From positions 1 through 31,767 of the forward strand of contig CAYSZU010000008.1 of the NCBI GenBank assembly GCA_964435635.1: DNA of 31,767 nucleotides, read 5' to 3'. Of the stretch, positions 17,381-26,723 are shown in pieces (position 1 is the stretch's first letter; each line of letters begins with the position of its first letter). The notes beneath the pieces were generated by a model. It did not search any database and was not told the origin of the DNA. It worked only from the letters and a program-made list of their open reading frames with translations. A program made the position numbers and the translations under genes. The stretch comes from DAOOOU01 sp964435635. Its GTDB lineage: Bacteria > Bacillota_I > Bacilli_A > RF39 > UBA660.

Positions 17381-17409
17381 TTGTCCTTTTGACACTGCCA
17401 TGATACAAT
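17381..17409 (+). promoter_or_regulatory. Promoter reading into the surface-protein / pilus cluster
   Basis: TTGTCC (17381-17386), 17-base spacer, then TACAAT (17404-17409) with TG at the extended -10 position (17401-17402). It lies back to back with the leftward promoter, 8 bases from its -35. It would give a leader of about 22 bases before the ATG at 17438, holding AGGTTGGTG. A consensus TTGACA at 17389 is only 9 bases from this -10, and is not its partner. Confidence 0.6.
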
Positions 17410-17437
17410 TATCTTAAGAAAATAGGTTGGTGTTTTT

Positions 17438-18154
17438 ATGAAAAAAATTAATCTTGTAATTACCTTTTTAGTTATAATGATGAGTATGTTTGTCGCCGAG
17501 GTAAAGGCAACAGGGGCTTGTACTTATAGTGTTAAATCAGCTTTAAATAAAAGTGCTTGGAATATGACTTTTGATTATGTTCCGGTTGAGAAAGCTATTT
17601 CGGGAGAAGATTACATAATAGATGAAGAAATGCCACTTTTAGAATATAGTTTTGATTTAGGAATATATAACTTAACATCAGATTTTTATATTATTTTATC
17701 AAATGATAAAAATGCTCAAACAGAAAAAATTTATTCAACTAGTGTTGTTGAAGGAAAAGTTATCTATAACGTTTTATATACTGACGAAGTTGTAACTTAT
17801 AAATTTGAGATCTTTGCTAATGAGCAAAGTTGTCGTGGAACGTTAATTAGAACGGCCTATGTAGCAGTTCCAATTCGTAACGAATTTGCTACAATGAATG
17901 TTTGTGATGATATACCTGACTTTTACCTTTGTCAAAAATATGTAACAAGAAAAACGGATTATCCAACTTTTTTAAGGAAAGCTAATGATTATAAAAATAA
18001 GATAGTTGTTGAAAAGGAAGAAGAAACAGAAAAACCAAGTTCGGTTTTTAATGTATTAAATAAATATAAATATTTTATTATTACTGGAGTAGTTGTAATC
18101 AGTGGGGTCACAACGTTTATTGTTGTGAAAAAGAAAAGGAGCAGAATCGTATAA
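17438..18154 (+). CDS. Surface protein with signal peptide and C-terminal membrane anchor, unknown
   Basis: A 238-residue protein: signal peptide (core about 5-20, cleavage likely near VKAT-GA at 23-26), an extracellular domain of about 180 residues with five Cys, and a C-terminal helix (about 212-230) followed by KKKRSR. No LPxTG motif. I do not recognise the domain. It is the first gene of the pilus-like cluster and overlaps the next gene by one base (TAATG), so the two surface proteins are made together. That pairing suggests a partner or membrane anchor for the large Cys-rich protein that follows (inference). Confidence 0.75.
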   Translation: MKKINLVITFLVIMMSMFVAEVKATGACTYSVKSALNKSAWNMTFDYVPVEKAISGEDYIIDEEMPLLEYSFDLGIYNLTSDFYIILSNDKNAQTEKIYSTSVVEGKVIYNVLYTDEVVTYKFEIFANEQSCRGTLIRTAYVAVPIRNEFATMNVCDDIPDFYLCQKYVTRKTDYPTFLRKANDYKNKIVVEKEEETEKPSSVFNVLNKYKYFIITGVVVISGVTTFIVVKKKRSRIV

Positions 18155-21100
18155 TGAAAAAGGAAACAAGTTCAAAGATTCTACTAGTATTAATCGCTTT
18201 TTTAACATTTATAACTTATAGTCTTAATGTTAATGCAGCGGAAGTTTGTATTACTTACAATTCGATGGGAGCACCAGCAACACCAGCTACTAGCTGTGCT
18301 GAAGAAGGTGGAACAGTAACGATAGCGGCTGGACCAACCTGGGATGGTCATCGCTTTTTAGGTTGGGGCCAAACTAAAGGAACAACCTATGTTTCAAATA
18401 AATTTAAGCCAGGATCAGAGGCGACGATTAATAACAGCGTAACTGTTTATGCTGTTTGGGCTGGTACTGCTGAAGCACAAGTTGGGACAACATCTATTTC
18501 TTCTTGTGATGAGTTCACTGTAAAACGGGAATATTTTGCTGATGGTTCAGCTTTACTATCACCAGGAATGATGAGTGCTTATAAAACTGCTCCTTTAAAG
18601 ATGGGTAAATTTAATGCTATAGATAACTGTAGTACTGGTAAAAAGTATGAGTCATACTGTATTGATGCCGGTAAACCTGCTCCTGCTTATGCCGGAAGCG
18701 GGTATGTTAAAACTGATGATTTAGATGTAAATTCTAGTAATGTTACTTGGGCAAAGTTTTCCAAGGCGGTAGTATACGTCTATAAAAATGCTTATCCAAC
18801 TGTAAATATCGCGGGATTTACTGAAGAAGATAACTATGTTATTGCAACAATAGCGGTTCGTTTTTTATCTTATAAATATGGATTAGGTGACACAGCTTCA
18901 GCTCATGCTAGAGCCTATTCTTACACTCAACAAATGATTAATCCTGATAATGGAGTTGCTTACAAAAATTACATTGCGGGAGCAGGCGGAGAATCGGCGA
19001 TATATCCTACTAATAATAAAGCCAAAGACATGCTTGCCAAAGCAACGGATTTATATTTGGCAGCAGTAGCAGAAGCAAATAATCCAAATAGTGATGTTAA
19101 TGATTTTAATTTTAATTTTGGACCTATTACTTATGAAGATGTTGAATATACGGCAGTTAATGCGACAAGAAGAGAATTTAATTATAAAACAACGGTTAAA
19201 ATGTCGTTAACGGGATTGAATTCATTCGTCGATGATCCAACAAGCAAATCAACAGTTGAGAATATCGTTGTAGATTGTCCAACTGGTGTAACTTGTCAGT
19301 TACAAGGTTATTCGGGAGGAAACATTTTAGATACGGGTGACGATACTTTCGATTTTACAGTTTTAGTAAGCGGAAGCGTTTCAGGGTTAGATGCTAAAAC
19401 TATTGATTTAAAAGTCACGGTTGATTTTTATGATGCAAATGATACGCACAATGCTTTTATGATTAAATCAGCTAATGCTAGTATTAATTTACAAAGAATG
19501 ATTTTGTTTGTAGATGCAACAGATGATGCCCCATTGAATAAATTAGGGCTTGATGATATTCAAATTGATATGTGTAAAACTGTTAAACCAATGATTCCGG
19601 ATTTGCCAGAAGACAGTGATTTATATGAGTTTTATTATGAATATTGTGAACCATTTAATGGTTGTTTTAAGGTACCTAGCTTAACTTGGGGGACTCCGAG
19701 TTTTGATGAAGATTTATTTATTGCAAGTTGTTGTACGCAAATAGGTCAATACAAGGAAACTGATGAGGATTTATATGATTATTATTTAGCTATTTGTAGT
19801 CAAGATTGTATTCAAACTGATTTACCAGCCTTATGTGATGATGCTTTAACCGATGAAACCGGTTATTTTGCAGAAGTTTCCGTTAAAGAAGGAATTGATA
19901 AAGATACGAACGCTATAAATTATAGTAAATGCGTTATAAATCAAACCGATTTAGCTGGTAATACTTATAACCTAGCTAACTTTGATGCCGGAACAAATCC
20001 ATATTGTACTGTTTCTTGTAAGGAAGACTGGGAAATGTCATTACCAAACTGGAAGCAAAAGCCAAAAGCAGGAACATACTTATTAATGTCTGCTTTAGTT
20101 AAAGGAACAAGAACTTGTGTTTCAAGTCCGGCGATTGATTATCCTAGTTTTAATAGTGATGTTAATACACTTAATGGTGAAGCGATAACGGCTTATAATA
20201 ATTATTTATATTGGCAAGCTGCTTCAAAAGCGGCAGAGAATCCTGTTAGTCTAACGACACTTANNNNNNNNNNNNNNNNNNNNNNNNNNNNNNNNNNNNN
20301 NNNNNNNNNNNNNNNNNNNNNNNNNNNNNNNNNNNNNNNNNNNNNNNNNNNNNNNNNNNNNNNACTATTCCTCAATGTAATACATATTCTTTAAAGTGGA
20401 CAGCACCTCAATTTAGTTATGCTGCTAATACGGTTACACCGGCTGGTAATAAAGCCTCAACTGCCGCCGATGAAGAAGCAACTAAAATTGGTGGTTATAC
20501 AACAACTATTGATCGTGGTTACGTAACAGCTGTAACTTGTACCTATCCAACTACTCCGTTAGCTTCAGCTTGGAGTACTAATCATACCGGCTTTAAAGAA
20601 AAAGTAGAAGCTTATGATGTTCAATACGATGAGATTCTTAGCCGGATTGGAACAGCTTTTAATTATATTAATGCTTGTTCTTCTTGGGAGAATGATTTTG
20701 ATTTTGAGCCAAAGATAGAATATACTTATCCAGAAAATTATTACATGAATATGGTTGGTAATAATAATTATTTTGCTGTTAATAACGCTGGAGTAACTAC
20801 TGTTGAAACTTCTAGTTATTGTAGTAGTTCATCTAATGCAACAAGTTTTGCTTGTACTGGCACTCAACAAGTCGGAGCATTTGGTCCTGTAAATAAAAAT
20901 TATGTTTATTGCGCCGGAACATCTTGTACGATGAGTAATGTAAAAAGTGTTCCGACTAACGGTTCAATTATGAAAACGGTTACTAAATCAGGTTTATACA
21001 AGCCAATTACAAAGTTTTATACAGTTCATTCAACTGGTGATGTTGTAACTGAAAGTGGAACTAATACATCTTTAATTGAAACTTATACAACAGCCCAAAG

Positions 21101-21824
21101 TGAAAATACAAAATTAAATGGTCAAATTTTACCAATTAGTTTAACAACAGCGGGAACAACACCGACTCTTAAATACAAGTATGAATTAAGTATTAGCCAA
21201 GTTGGCCAATTCAATAATATAGCTAGTGATGAAACTACAAATACTAATTTAGGGCGAATATTTGGTTCGCCAAATAGTGTATATGCTGAGTTAGTGCAAG
21301 ATTCAAACGGTATATATGTCTTTGCTTGTACTTACGACGTTATTCCTGAAGCGTGTACTTGTTGTGGTGATTATGATAGTATTTATCATCGAATTGATGT
21401 CAATACTGGGGAACCTTATCCTGATAACAATAATGTTATTAATAAGGAAGGACAGATAGCATTTAGTTATCGTCCGGTTTCCCTAAATGATTTATTCCCT
21501 AATGATAGCGGAAGTGCGGGGACTACTAACTGGAATAATCCTAAAGGTCTGGCGACTTTAGCCGAAATCGAAACTTCTGGTGAAGGCGCTTATATTGATC
21601 CAGAATATTCATATATTATTGATCCTTCGGGAACCGCTGCTTTAAAACAATATAATGCTTCGGCAACAAGCGGTTATGCTAATTTCGAATTAAATTGTAG
21701 TGATTATGGCCGCGCATGTACGAGCACCTATTTAGATGAGATTGCCAGTGGTAATGTTGATGGTGTTAAAGAGTTGAAAAGAAAAGAAGGCTTTGAATAC
21801 TACGCGGATACTTCGTGGAAGTAG
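18154..21824 (+). CDS. Large Cys-rich secreted surface protein, interrupted by an assembly gap
   Basis: The frame from ATG 18154 runs open into the N run at 20264, and a frame open from 20364 to TAG 21822-21824 continues in the same style (Cys-rich, Thr/Ser/Tyr-rich). The two are one gene of about 1,190 seen residues plus the gap; the frame change across the gap only means the N run length is arbitrary. Signal peptide (cleavage near VNA, residues 27-29) is followed by an InlB B-repeat-like domain (about 30-105; FLGWGQTKG, VYAVWAG). Next comes a domain with YCIDAGKPAP (168-177) and TIAVRF (232-237) that recalls thioester domains, but without the Gln they need. Then come DLY-x-(F/Y)YY/DYY Cys-rich repeats at about 487-555. 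The C-terminus has no anchor or sorting signal. It stands right before the TadE/CpaB/TadA genes, so a fibre subunit or tip adhesin is plausible (inference). Confidence 0.75.
20264..20363. other. Assembly gap (100 N) inside the large surface gene
   Basis: Exactly 100 N, a placeholder length. The flanks do not repeat each other, so real sequence is missing here, unlike at the second gap. Coding frame differs on the two sides, as expected for a gap of unknown size. Confidence 0.97.
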
Positions 21825-21840
21825 AAGGGGGAGATAAATA

Positions 21841-22299
21841 ATGAAGGAAGCTTATTGGGGGTACTGGTTAATTCTGTTAGGTGTATTTGTAATGGCTATA
21901 ATGATGATGGTTCAAGCGGTAACTACTTCAAATACGCAAGATTATTATCAATTAAAAGAAGTTACTGAAGCAGCAATGTTGGACTCGGTTGATTATGGTT
22001 ATTACCGTATATATGGTGAGCTTAAGATTAACCGCGAAAAGTTTGTTGAGAACTTTCTGCGCCGTTTTGCGCAGAATGCTAGCTTAACGGCGACTTATAA
22101 AATTGATTTTTATGATCTATATGAAGCTCCACCAAAAGTGAGTGTTAAAGTATCTAATTTAGCAAACACTTTCTCAATTACTGGTGATACTGCCTCATTT
22201 AATATTGTTAATAAACTAGATGCAATTTTGGAAATGAACTTGATGGATGATGCAACTTGTCAATATTGTGAAACTAATCCAGAATGTGTGCCTGAGTAG
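21841..22299 (+). CDS. TadE-like minor pilin / pseudopilin
   Basis: A 152-residue protein with a short N-terminus (MKEAYWG), one membrane helix (about 8-26) and an extracellular domain with an N-terminal helix, ending in a Cys cluster (CQYCETNPEC; Cys 140, 143, 149). Size, topology and position just before cpaB and tadA fit TadE/TadF-type minor pilins. No canonical Glu+5 motif follows the leader, so it is not a standard Flp. The leader resembles those of four other small proteins downstream. A GGGGGAG site lies 6 bases before the ATG. It may need a prepilin peptidase (not seen here). Confidence 0.6.
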   Translation: MKEAYWGYWLILLGVFVMAIMMMVQAVTTSNTQDYYQLKEVTEAAMLDSVDYGYYRIYGELKINREKFVENFLRRFAQNASLTATYKIDFYDLYEAPPKVSVKVSNLANTFSITGDTASFNIVNKLDAILEMNLMDDATCQYCETNPECVPE

Positions 22300-22320
22300 T
22301 TAGAGAAAGGAAAGAATAAA

Positions 22321-23115
22321 ATGGGAAATTTATTAACACCAATTAAAAAGTTTTTAAGTAATAAGAATACCGTTACGATACTAGGAATAATCTTAGGCGT
22401 GGTAGTCTTATATGTGGGGTATAGTTACCGGATTAATCAATCGATTAACCCTGTTTCAATTCCTTATGCTAAAGTAGAAGTAACATCAAGAACTAAAATT
22501 ACAGCTGAGATGATCGGTTATACCGAAGTTCCAAAATCACTAATTAAAAACAATGAGAACATTGTTACTAACGCTGATCAATTAGTGGGAAAATATGTTA
22601 ATTATGGGGCGGTAATAACTAAAGGGAGTTTTTTCTACGCTTCATTGATTGTAAAGCAAATAACAATGCAAGATAACGCTGATATTCCTGATGGGTATAC
22701 GTTATATCCTTTAACAGTAAATCTTGATACGACCTACGGTAATTCGATTTTTCCTGATCAATATATCGATCTATATATAAGGACTACTTCACCGGAAGGA
22801 AAAGTTATTTTTGGTAAATTAGTTGAAAAAATTAAAGTTATCTCTGTTAAAGATAATAAAGGGCAATATGTTTTTGAGACAGCTAGTGAATCAAGAACTC
22901 CTTCAGTAATGATTTTTGCTGTACCTGATTGTATGTACGGACTTTTAAATATTGCTAAATCATTAAATTATTCGATTATTCCAGTACCAAGAAATGCTTC
23001 TTATACTGAAGTTGAAGGGGCAACTAAAATTGCTAGTCAAGAACTTCAAGAAAGAATATATTCTGAAGCAGAAATAATCGCGGATATTGAAATTGATCAG
23101 ACTTTATGTGAATAA
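22321..23115 (+). CDS. cpaB: CpaB/RcpC-like SAF-domain protein
   Basis: A 264-residue protein with one N-terminal membrane helix (18-34) and an external SAF domain (about 46-115: YAKVEVTSRTKITAEMI, then VPKSLI), followed by the beta-rich CpaB region with ANSI-like NSIFPDQYIDLYIR. CpaB/RcpC is the Tad pilus assembly factor of the periplasm. In Gram-positives it stands on the outside face of the membrane. It lies 21 bases after the TadE-like gene and 28 before tadA. GAAAGGAAAG precedes the ATG. Confidence 0.82.
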   Translation: MGNLLTPIKKFLSNKNTVTILGIILGVVVLYVGYSYRINQSINPVSIPYAKVEVTSRTKITAEMIGYTEVPKSLIKNNENIVTNADQLVGKYVNYGAVITKGSFFYASLIVKQITMQDNADIPDGYTLYPLTVNLDTTYGNSIFPDQYIDLYIRTTSPEGKVIFGKLVEKIKVISVKDNKGQYVFETASESRTPSVMIFAVPDCMYGLLNIAKSLNYSIIPVPRNASYTEVEGATKIASQELQERIYSEAEIIADIEIDQTLCE

Positions 23116-23143
23116 AAAGAATAAAAAATAGAAGGGGTGCTAT

Positions 23144-24271
23144 ATGGACTCAGCAATCTTTTCACAATTAGATTTTGGCCCTCTAAGTGAGTTTTTAGAA
23201 TTAGATGACATAACAGATATTTCATATACTAATGGCGGCCAGGTTTGGCTTAAAACACTTTCTAAAGGGGTTTATAAAGTTGAAAGACCAGAGATAAACA
23301 ATGCTTTAATGGAAAAGCTAGCTTTTCAGTGTGCCAATACGATGGGTAAAACGTTTAATATGGCGGAACCTTTCCTTGATGCTGAAAGTACCGAATTAAG
23401 AATGAATTTTGTTCATGAATCAATTGCCACTAATGGGATTGCTTGTGTAATTCGTAAAACCCCGGCTAAGATTAGACTAAACAAAGAAAAACTATTAAAT
23501 GAAAACTACGTTACCGAGCAACTTCATGATTTTTTAGTTAAGTGTGTTGAAGGTCATGCTAATATAATTGTTTGTGGTGAAACTGGCTCAGGAAAGACTG
23601 AATTAGTTAAATACTTAGCTAGTCATACGAAGGAAAATGAAAAACTAATAACTATTGAAGATACTCTAGAACTCCATTTAGATAAAATTTTCCCGCATCG
23701 TGATATTGTGGCCATGAAAACTAATAATATTGCTTCTTATACCGAAGTGCTTGTAACTTGTATGAGACAGAATCCAGTTTGGATTTTGTTATCAGAAGTT
23801 CGTAGTGCGGAGGCCGTTTTAGCGGTCCGAAATTCAATTTCTTCGGGCCACCGTATTATCTCAACAATTCATGCTGATAAGGCAGCTAGTATTCCAATGC
23901 GAATGTACTCGCTTCTTGAAACTAGTCAGGAAATTGATCAATTCTTATCAACGGTTCACCGTTATGTTCAATTAGGGATTTATGTTAAAGGATATTTTTC
24001 AAAAAAACTTAATCGTTTTCAGCGCGAAATAATTGAAGTATGTGAATTTTATGTTAATGAAGATAATAAACCGATGACTAATACAATTTATCTAAAGAGT
24101 ATGGAAACTGGAGTAGCAGCTTTAAACAATCCAACAAAGAATCTTTTAAGTTATTTAAGTGTTGGTAATGTTTTCTTGCCAGAAGACACTTTTGGTTTAA
24201 CTAGTAATACTAGCAGTCAAACAGCGGGTGAAAATAAGCCCGTAGCAATTAGCACTGTTGATGTTTTATAA
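23144..24271 (+). CDS. tadA: TadA/CpaF-like secretion ATPase
   Basis: Hexameric ATPase of the PulE/VirB11 superfamily, CpaF branch, that drives pilus assembly from the cytoplasm. Walker A GETGSGKT (145-152), Asp box TIEDTLEL (170-177), Walker B region WILLSEVR (213-220; normally GEVR, here Ser) and His box TIHAD (241-245) are all present. The N-terminal domain is about 135 residues, shorter than the 150-200 of many CpaF; the C-terminal tail is Ser/Thr-rich after 345. It has AAGGGG 5-10 bases before the ATG. Direct downstream neighbours are tadB and tadC, as in Tad loci. VirB11 is a relative used by type IV secretion, relevant because of the VirB2/VirB6-like genes downstream. Confidence 0.92.
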   Translation: MDSAIFSQLDFGPLSEFLELDDITDISYTNGGQVWLKTLSKGVYKVERPEINNALMEKLAFQCANTMGKTFNMAEPFLDAESTELRMNFVHESIATNGIACVIRKTPAKIRLNKEKLLNENYVTEQLHDFLVKCVEGHANIIVCGETGSGKTELVKYLASHTKENEKLITIEDTLELHLDKIFPHRDIVAMKTNNIASYTEVLVTCMRQNPVWILLSEVRSAEAVLAVRNSISSGHRIISTIHADKAASIPMRMYSLLETSQEIDQFLSTVHRYVQLGIYVKGYFSKKLNRFQREIIEVCEFYVNEDNKPMTNTIYLKSMETGVAALNNPTKNLLSYLSVGNVFLPEDTFGLTSNTSSQTAGENKPVAISTVDVL

Positions 24272-24286
24272 GGAGGGATATTTGTT

Positions 24287-25180
24287 ATGGAACTACCGAT
24301 ATTATTAATAATAACAGTATTTATCATAACTTACCGAATGAATACGGGCGATAACGTCTATAAATTCTTTTCGAGTAAAGTAGCTGATATATATAATAAA
24401 TATGCCCCGTATAGTTATCGAACTGTGCGCGAACGAACTAAAGCTTTAGGTTTTGAATATACTTCAAAACAATATGTTTCCCAATGTACAATTTTTGGCG
24501 TTTTCGCTGCGGTAGTTTCTTACCTATACTTTTTTAGTATATTATGGGCTTTATTGTATGCCATAACAGCAATTTGTTTTGTCCCATATATTGCTTACTT
24601 AAAAAGTCAAAGATTATATAGCGAGTATTTATTTGAACAAATACAAGTTTATACGACTAACGTTATTATGGAATTTAATACTACCCAAAGTTTTGTTAAA
24701 TCACTTGAAGGGGTAAGAGATTCTGGGGTTTTAACCGAACCGGTATTGACTGATTTAAAAGTAATGATTGAAATGTCTTATACTAACGGGACAATTGATC
24801 AATCAATCTTATACTTTAACGAAAAGTATCCCTATTATATGGTAAAAAACATGCATCAGCTATTCTTACAAATAACTAAAGAAGGAGCTCGTGATTCGGG
24901 TGAAGCTTTAGAAAATATGGCAATGGATATCGATGCACTAGTTGAAGGGGTATACCGAGATCGGATGGATCGAACTGTTTTCCATAAGAAATTTATTACT
25001 TTTGGTCTTGTGCTATTTATGCTAGTGTTAGTTATGCAACTGTTATTAAGTCGTGAAAGTTATATCAAATTACTTGATTTATGGTATATCAAGGTATTAT
25101 TACATGCTATTATTGCAATTAATAGTTATTTTCTTCTAACTGGTGAGAAGTATTACAACGAAGATGTGGGGGTGGAATAA
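24287..25180 (+). CDS. tadB: TadB-like platform protein
   Basis: A 297-residue membrane protein with hydrophobic segments at about 2-16, 65-82, 84-104, 236-255 and 268-284. A GspF/T2SSF-type helical cytoplasmic domain lies between (115-235), with the conserved GARDSGEAL-like stretch at 200-208. TadB and TadC form the inner-membrane base of Tad pili. A TAAGGAGGGA site precedes the ATG. Its stop overlaps the tadC start by one base (TAATG), so the pair is made in equal amounts. Placed as TadB by position; the two share only the fold. Confidence 0.82.
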   Translation: MELPILLIITVFIITYRMNTGDNVYKFFSSKVADIYNKYAPYSYRTVRERTKALGFEYTSKQYVSQCTIFGVFAAVVSYLYFFSILWALLYAITAICFVPYIAYLKSQRLYSEYLFEQIQVYTTNVIMEFNTTQSFVKSLEGVRDSGVLTEPVLTDLKVMIEMSYTNGTIDQSILYFNEKYPYYMVKNMHQLFLQITKEGARDSGEALENMAMDIDALVEGVYRDRMDRTVFHKKFITFGLVLFMLVLVMQLLLSRESYIKLLDLWYIKVLLHAIIAINSYFLLTGEKYYNEDVGVE

Positions 25181-25968
25181 TGTTTATTGAAATAATTGTT
25201 TTTGGGGCAATATTGTTATTATTATTTAACTATAGTGGCCGAATTAAAGCTAACCGCTTTATCGAAGACAATAAAGAGTATTTTAAAAAATTAAAAGAAG
25301 CTGATTATGACTTTTTAGTTAGAGCTAAATATGGTGAAGGAGTTGACCCTGACTACTTATTTACCAAAAGAATTCGAAACGCTTTCTTAATTGGTTTATT
25401 TTCAACTTTGTTTTTCATCGGTAGTTTGTCAATTGCCAAGATTGTTATTAGTATTGCTTTAGGAATATTTATATTTAAATCAGGATATACGAGTTTAAAT
25501 AGCTATTATAAACGCCATTTACATAAGATAGACGCCTTACTACCTTATTATTTAAAAGGTTTAGAAATATTAATCCAGCATTATACTGTTCCAGTTGCAA
25601 TTGGAAAGTCTATTAATGATGCCCCGGATATATTTAGAAAAGGATTATTGGATTTAATTACCGCGATTAATGCGGGTGATTCAACAATTGAACCATATAT
25701 GGACTTTGCTCGTGATTATCCGGTTCGTGATTCAATGCGAATGATGCGTTTACTATATCGTTTAAGTCTTGGAAGGCAAGAAAGAAAGCAAGAACAATTA
25801 TTAACGTTTTCAAAAACAATATCTAATTTACAACAAAAAGCAAGAGATAACCGTTACAAAGAAAGACTTGATAAAATGGAAAGTAAAACCATGAGCATGC
25901 TTGTATCAACCGGAATAGGCGTAATGGTATTACTAATTGTGGCTGTATTAATGATGATGAATTTATAG
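25180..25968 (+). CDS. tadC: TadC-like platform protein
   Basis: A 262-residue protein with helices at about 2-18, 67-83, 86-101 and 241-260 around a GspF-type helical domain (108-235). That domain includes LPYYLKGLEILIQ and a SLGRQERKQEQLLTF stretch. It pairs with the preceding TadB-like protein in the assembly platform. No terminator follows, but a strong new promoter lies between it and the pilin genes. Confidence 0.82.
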   Translation: MFIEIIVFGAILLLLFNYSGRIKANRFIEDNKEYFKKLKEADYDFLVRAKYGEGVDPDYLFTKRIRNAFLIGLFSTLFFIGSLSIAKIVISIALGIFIFKSGYTSLNSYYKRHLHKIDALLPYYLKGLEILIQHYTVPVAIGKSINDAPDIFRKGLLDLITAINAGDSTIEPYMDFARDYPVRDSMRMMRLLYRLSLGRQERKQEQLLTFSKTISNLQQKARDNRYKERLDKMESKTMSMLVSTGIGVMVLLIVAVLMMMNL

Positions 25969-25988
25969 TCAACTAAGATATAAATAAC

Positions 25989-26017
25989 TTGATATTATTT
26001 AATTAAAAAGATATAAT
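25989..26017 (+). promoter_or_regulatory. Near-consensus promoter for the small pilin genes
   Basis: TTGATA (25989-25994), 17-base spacer, TATAAT (26012-26017): one mismatch from the sigma-A consensus. The transcript would start near 26024, directly ahead of AAAGGAGGAG (26028-26037) and the ATG at 26044. This would raise the pilins above the assembly genes. Confidence 0.85.
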
Positions 26018-26043
26018 GTAGATAATAAAGGAGGAGATTATAA

Positions 26044-26274
26044 ATGAAAGAAGCAACAGGAGAATTAAACATGACTGTTATAACTGTCGTAGCAATTGCT
26101 GCTATAGCGGCATTCTTCTACGTGTTTGTATGGCCAGGAATTAGAGTTAGTATTGCTAATAATAACTGTACTGCTGAATGCGGGGAAGGTAACTTCTCAC
26201 CGGCAGAAAGAGATAGTTTTAATGATGGTAGTGGTTGGACTTGCCAATGTACCGCCGATCCTGACGAAATTTAA
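26044..26274 (+). CDS. Small pilin-like protein A
   Basis: A 76-residue protein: leader MKEATG, hydrophobic helix (about 10-30), WPGIR, then a short extracellular part with four Cys (42, 46, 67, 69) and an acidic end. Size and layout are those of Flp-type pilins, but the canonical Glu+5-Tyr after the Gly is absent; Glu is at +1 instead. It has the best ribosome-binding site in the cluster (AAAGGAGGAG) and its own promoter, which suits a major pilin. It is a paralog of the next gene (shared MKEATGELN start and W-P-x-I-R after the helix). Not recognised as a named family; pilin role inferred from layout and context. Confidence 0.7.
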   Translation: MKEATGELNMTVITVVAIAAIAAFFYVFVWPGIRVSIANNNCTAECGEGNFSPAERDSFNDGSGWTCQCTADPDEI

Positions 26275-26297
26275 TTATAAGATAAAAAGGAATAATA

Positions 26298-26352
26298 ATG
26301 AAAGAAGCGACTGGGGAATTAAACAGTACTTTATTTGCCGTAATTTCGATAG
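26298..26352 (+). CDS. 5' end of pilin-like protein B, cut by assembly gap
   Basis: Fifty-five bases from ATG (AAAAGG site upstream) coding MKEATGELNSTLFAVISI, then the N run. Identical to the first 55 bases of the complete copy that begins right after the gap at 26453. Either both are one gene whose contig ends overlap by 55 bases, or they are two tandem copies. The ribosome-binding site seen here would serve the gene in the first case. Confidence 0.6.
26298..26352 (+). repeat. 55-base direct repeat, left copy (right copy 26453-26507)
   Basis: The last 55 bases before the N run equal the first 55 bases after it, base for base. Both copies touch the gap edge, a pattern typical of contig ends that share one assembly k-mer, not of a natural repeat. 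Confidence 0.9.
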
Positions 26353-26452
26353 NNNNNNNNNNNNNNNNNNNNNNNNNNNNNNNNNNNNNNNNNNNNNNNN
26401 NNNNNNNNNNNNNNNNNNNNNNNNNNNNNNNNNNNNNNNNNNNNNNNNNNNN
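26353..26452. other. Assembly gap (100 N) between repeated contig ends
   Basis: Placeholder N run. Because the flanks repeat, the true gap may be negative (overlap of 55 bases). It might instead hide one or more extra pilin copies with the same 5' end. Confidence 0.95.
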
Positions 26453-26710
26453 ATGAAAGAAGCGACTGGGGAATTAAACAGTACTTTATTTGCCGTAATT
26501 TCGATAGCGATTCTATCGGCTTTTTTCTTTACAATGATATGGCCAATGATCCGAACTAATATGACAATAAACATGAAGTGTGGCGATGCCATCTGTCCAA
26601 AAGATGATGATGGTGATGGTTGGGTGACATGTGCGTATTATACTTGGGATAAGAATTCAAATACTTATACTCTAAGTGATACGGCATTAAAATGTCCATA
26701 TAAAGGATAA
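26453..26710 (+). CDS. Small pilin-like protein B
   Basis: An 85-residue paralog of protein A: leader MKEATG, helix (about 11-30), WPMIR, then a Cys-bearing extracellular part (Cys 43, 48, 60, 81) with an Asp-rich loop DDDGDGW (51-57) that looks like a calcium-binding loop. The start sits on the gap edge, so its upstream region is unseen unless the gap is collapsed. Calcium-loop-like stretches occur in some pilins and adhesins; binding is a guess. Confidence 0.68.
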   Translation: MKEATGELNSTLFAVISIAILSAFFFTMIWPMIRTNMTINMKCGDAICPKDDDGDGWVTCAYYTWDKNSNTYTLSDTALKCPYKG

Positions 26711-26723
26711 GTAGGGTGATATA

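Noticed and set aside
17389..17409. TTGACA and TACAAT as a promoter pair
   Set aside because: Only 9 bases separate them, far below 16-18. TTGTCC at 17381 fits the same -10 with 17 bases.
26126..26710. Long frame running through the second N run
   Set aside because: It joins unrelated frames across N and starts inside pilin A in the wrong frame. The true genes are 26044-26274 and 26453-26710.
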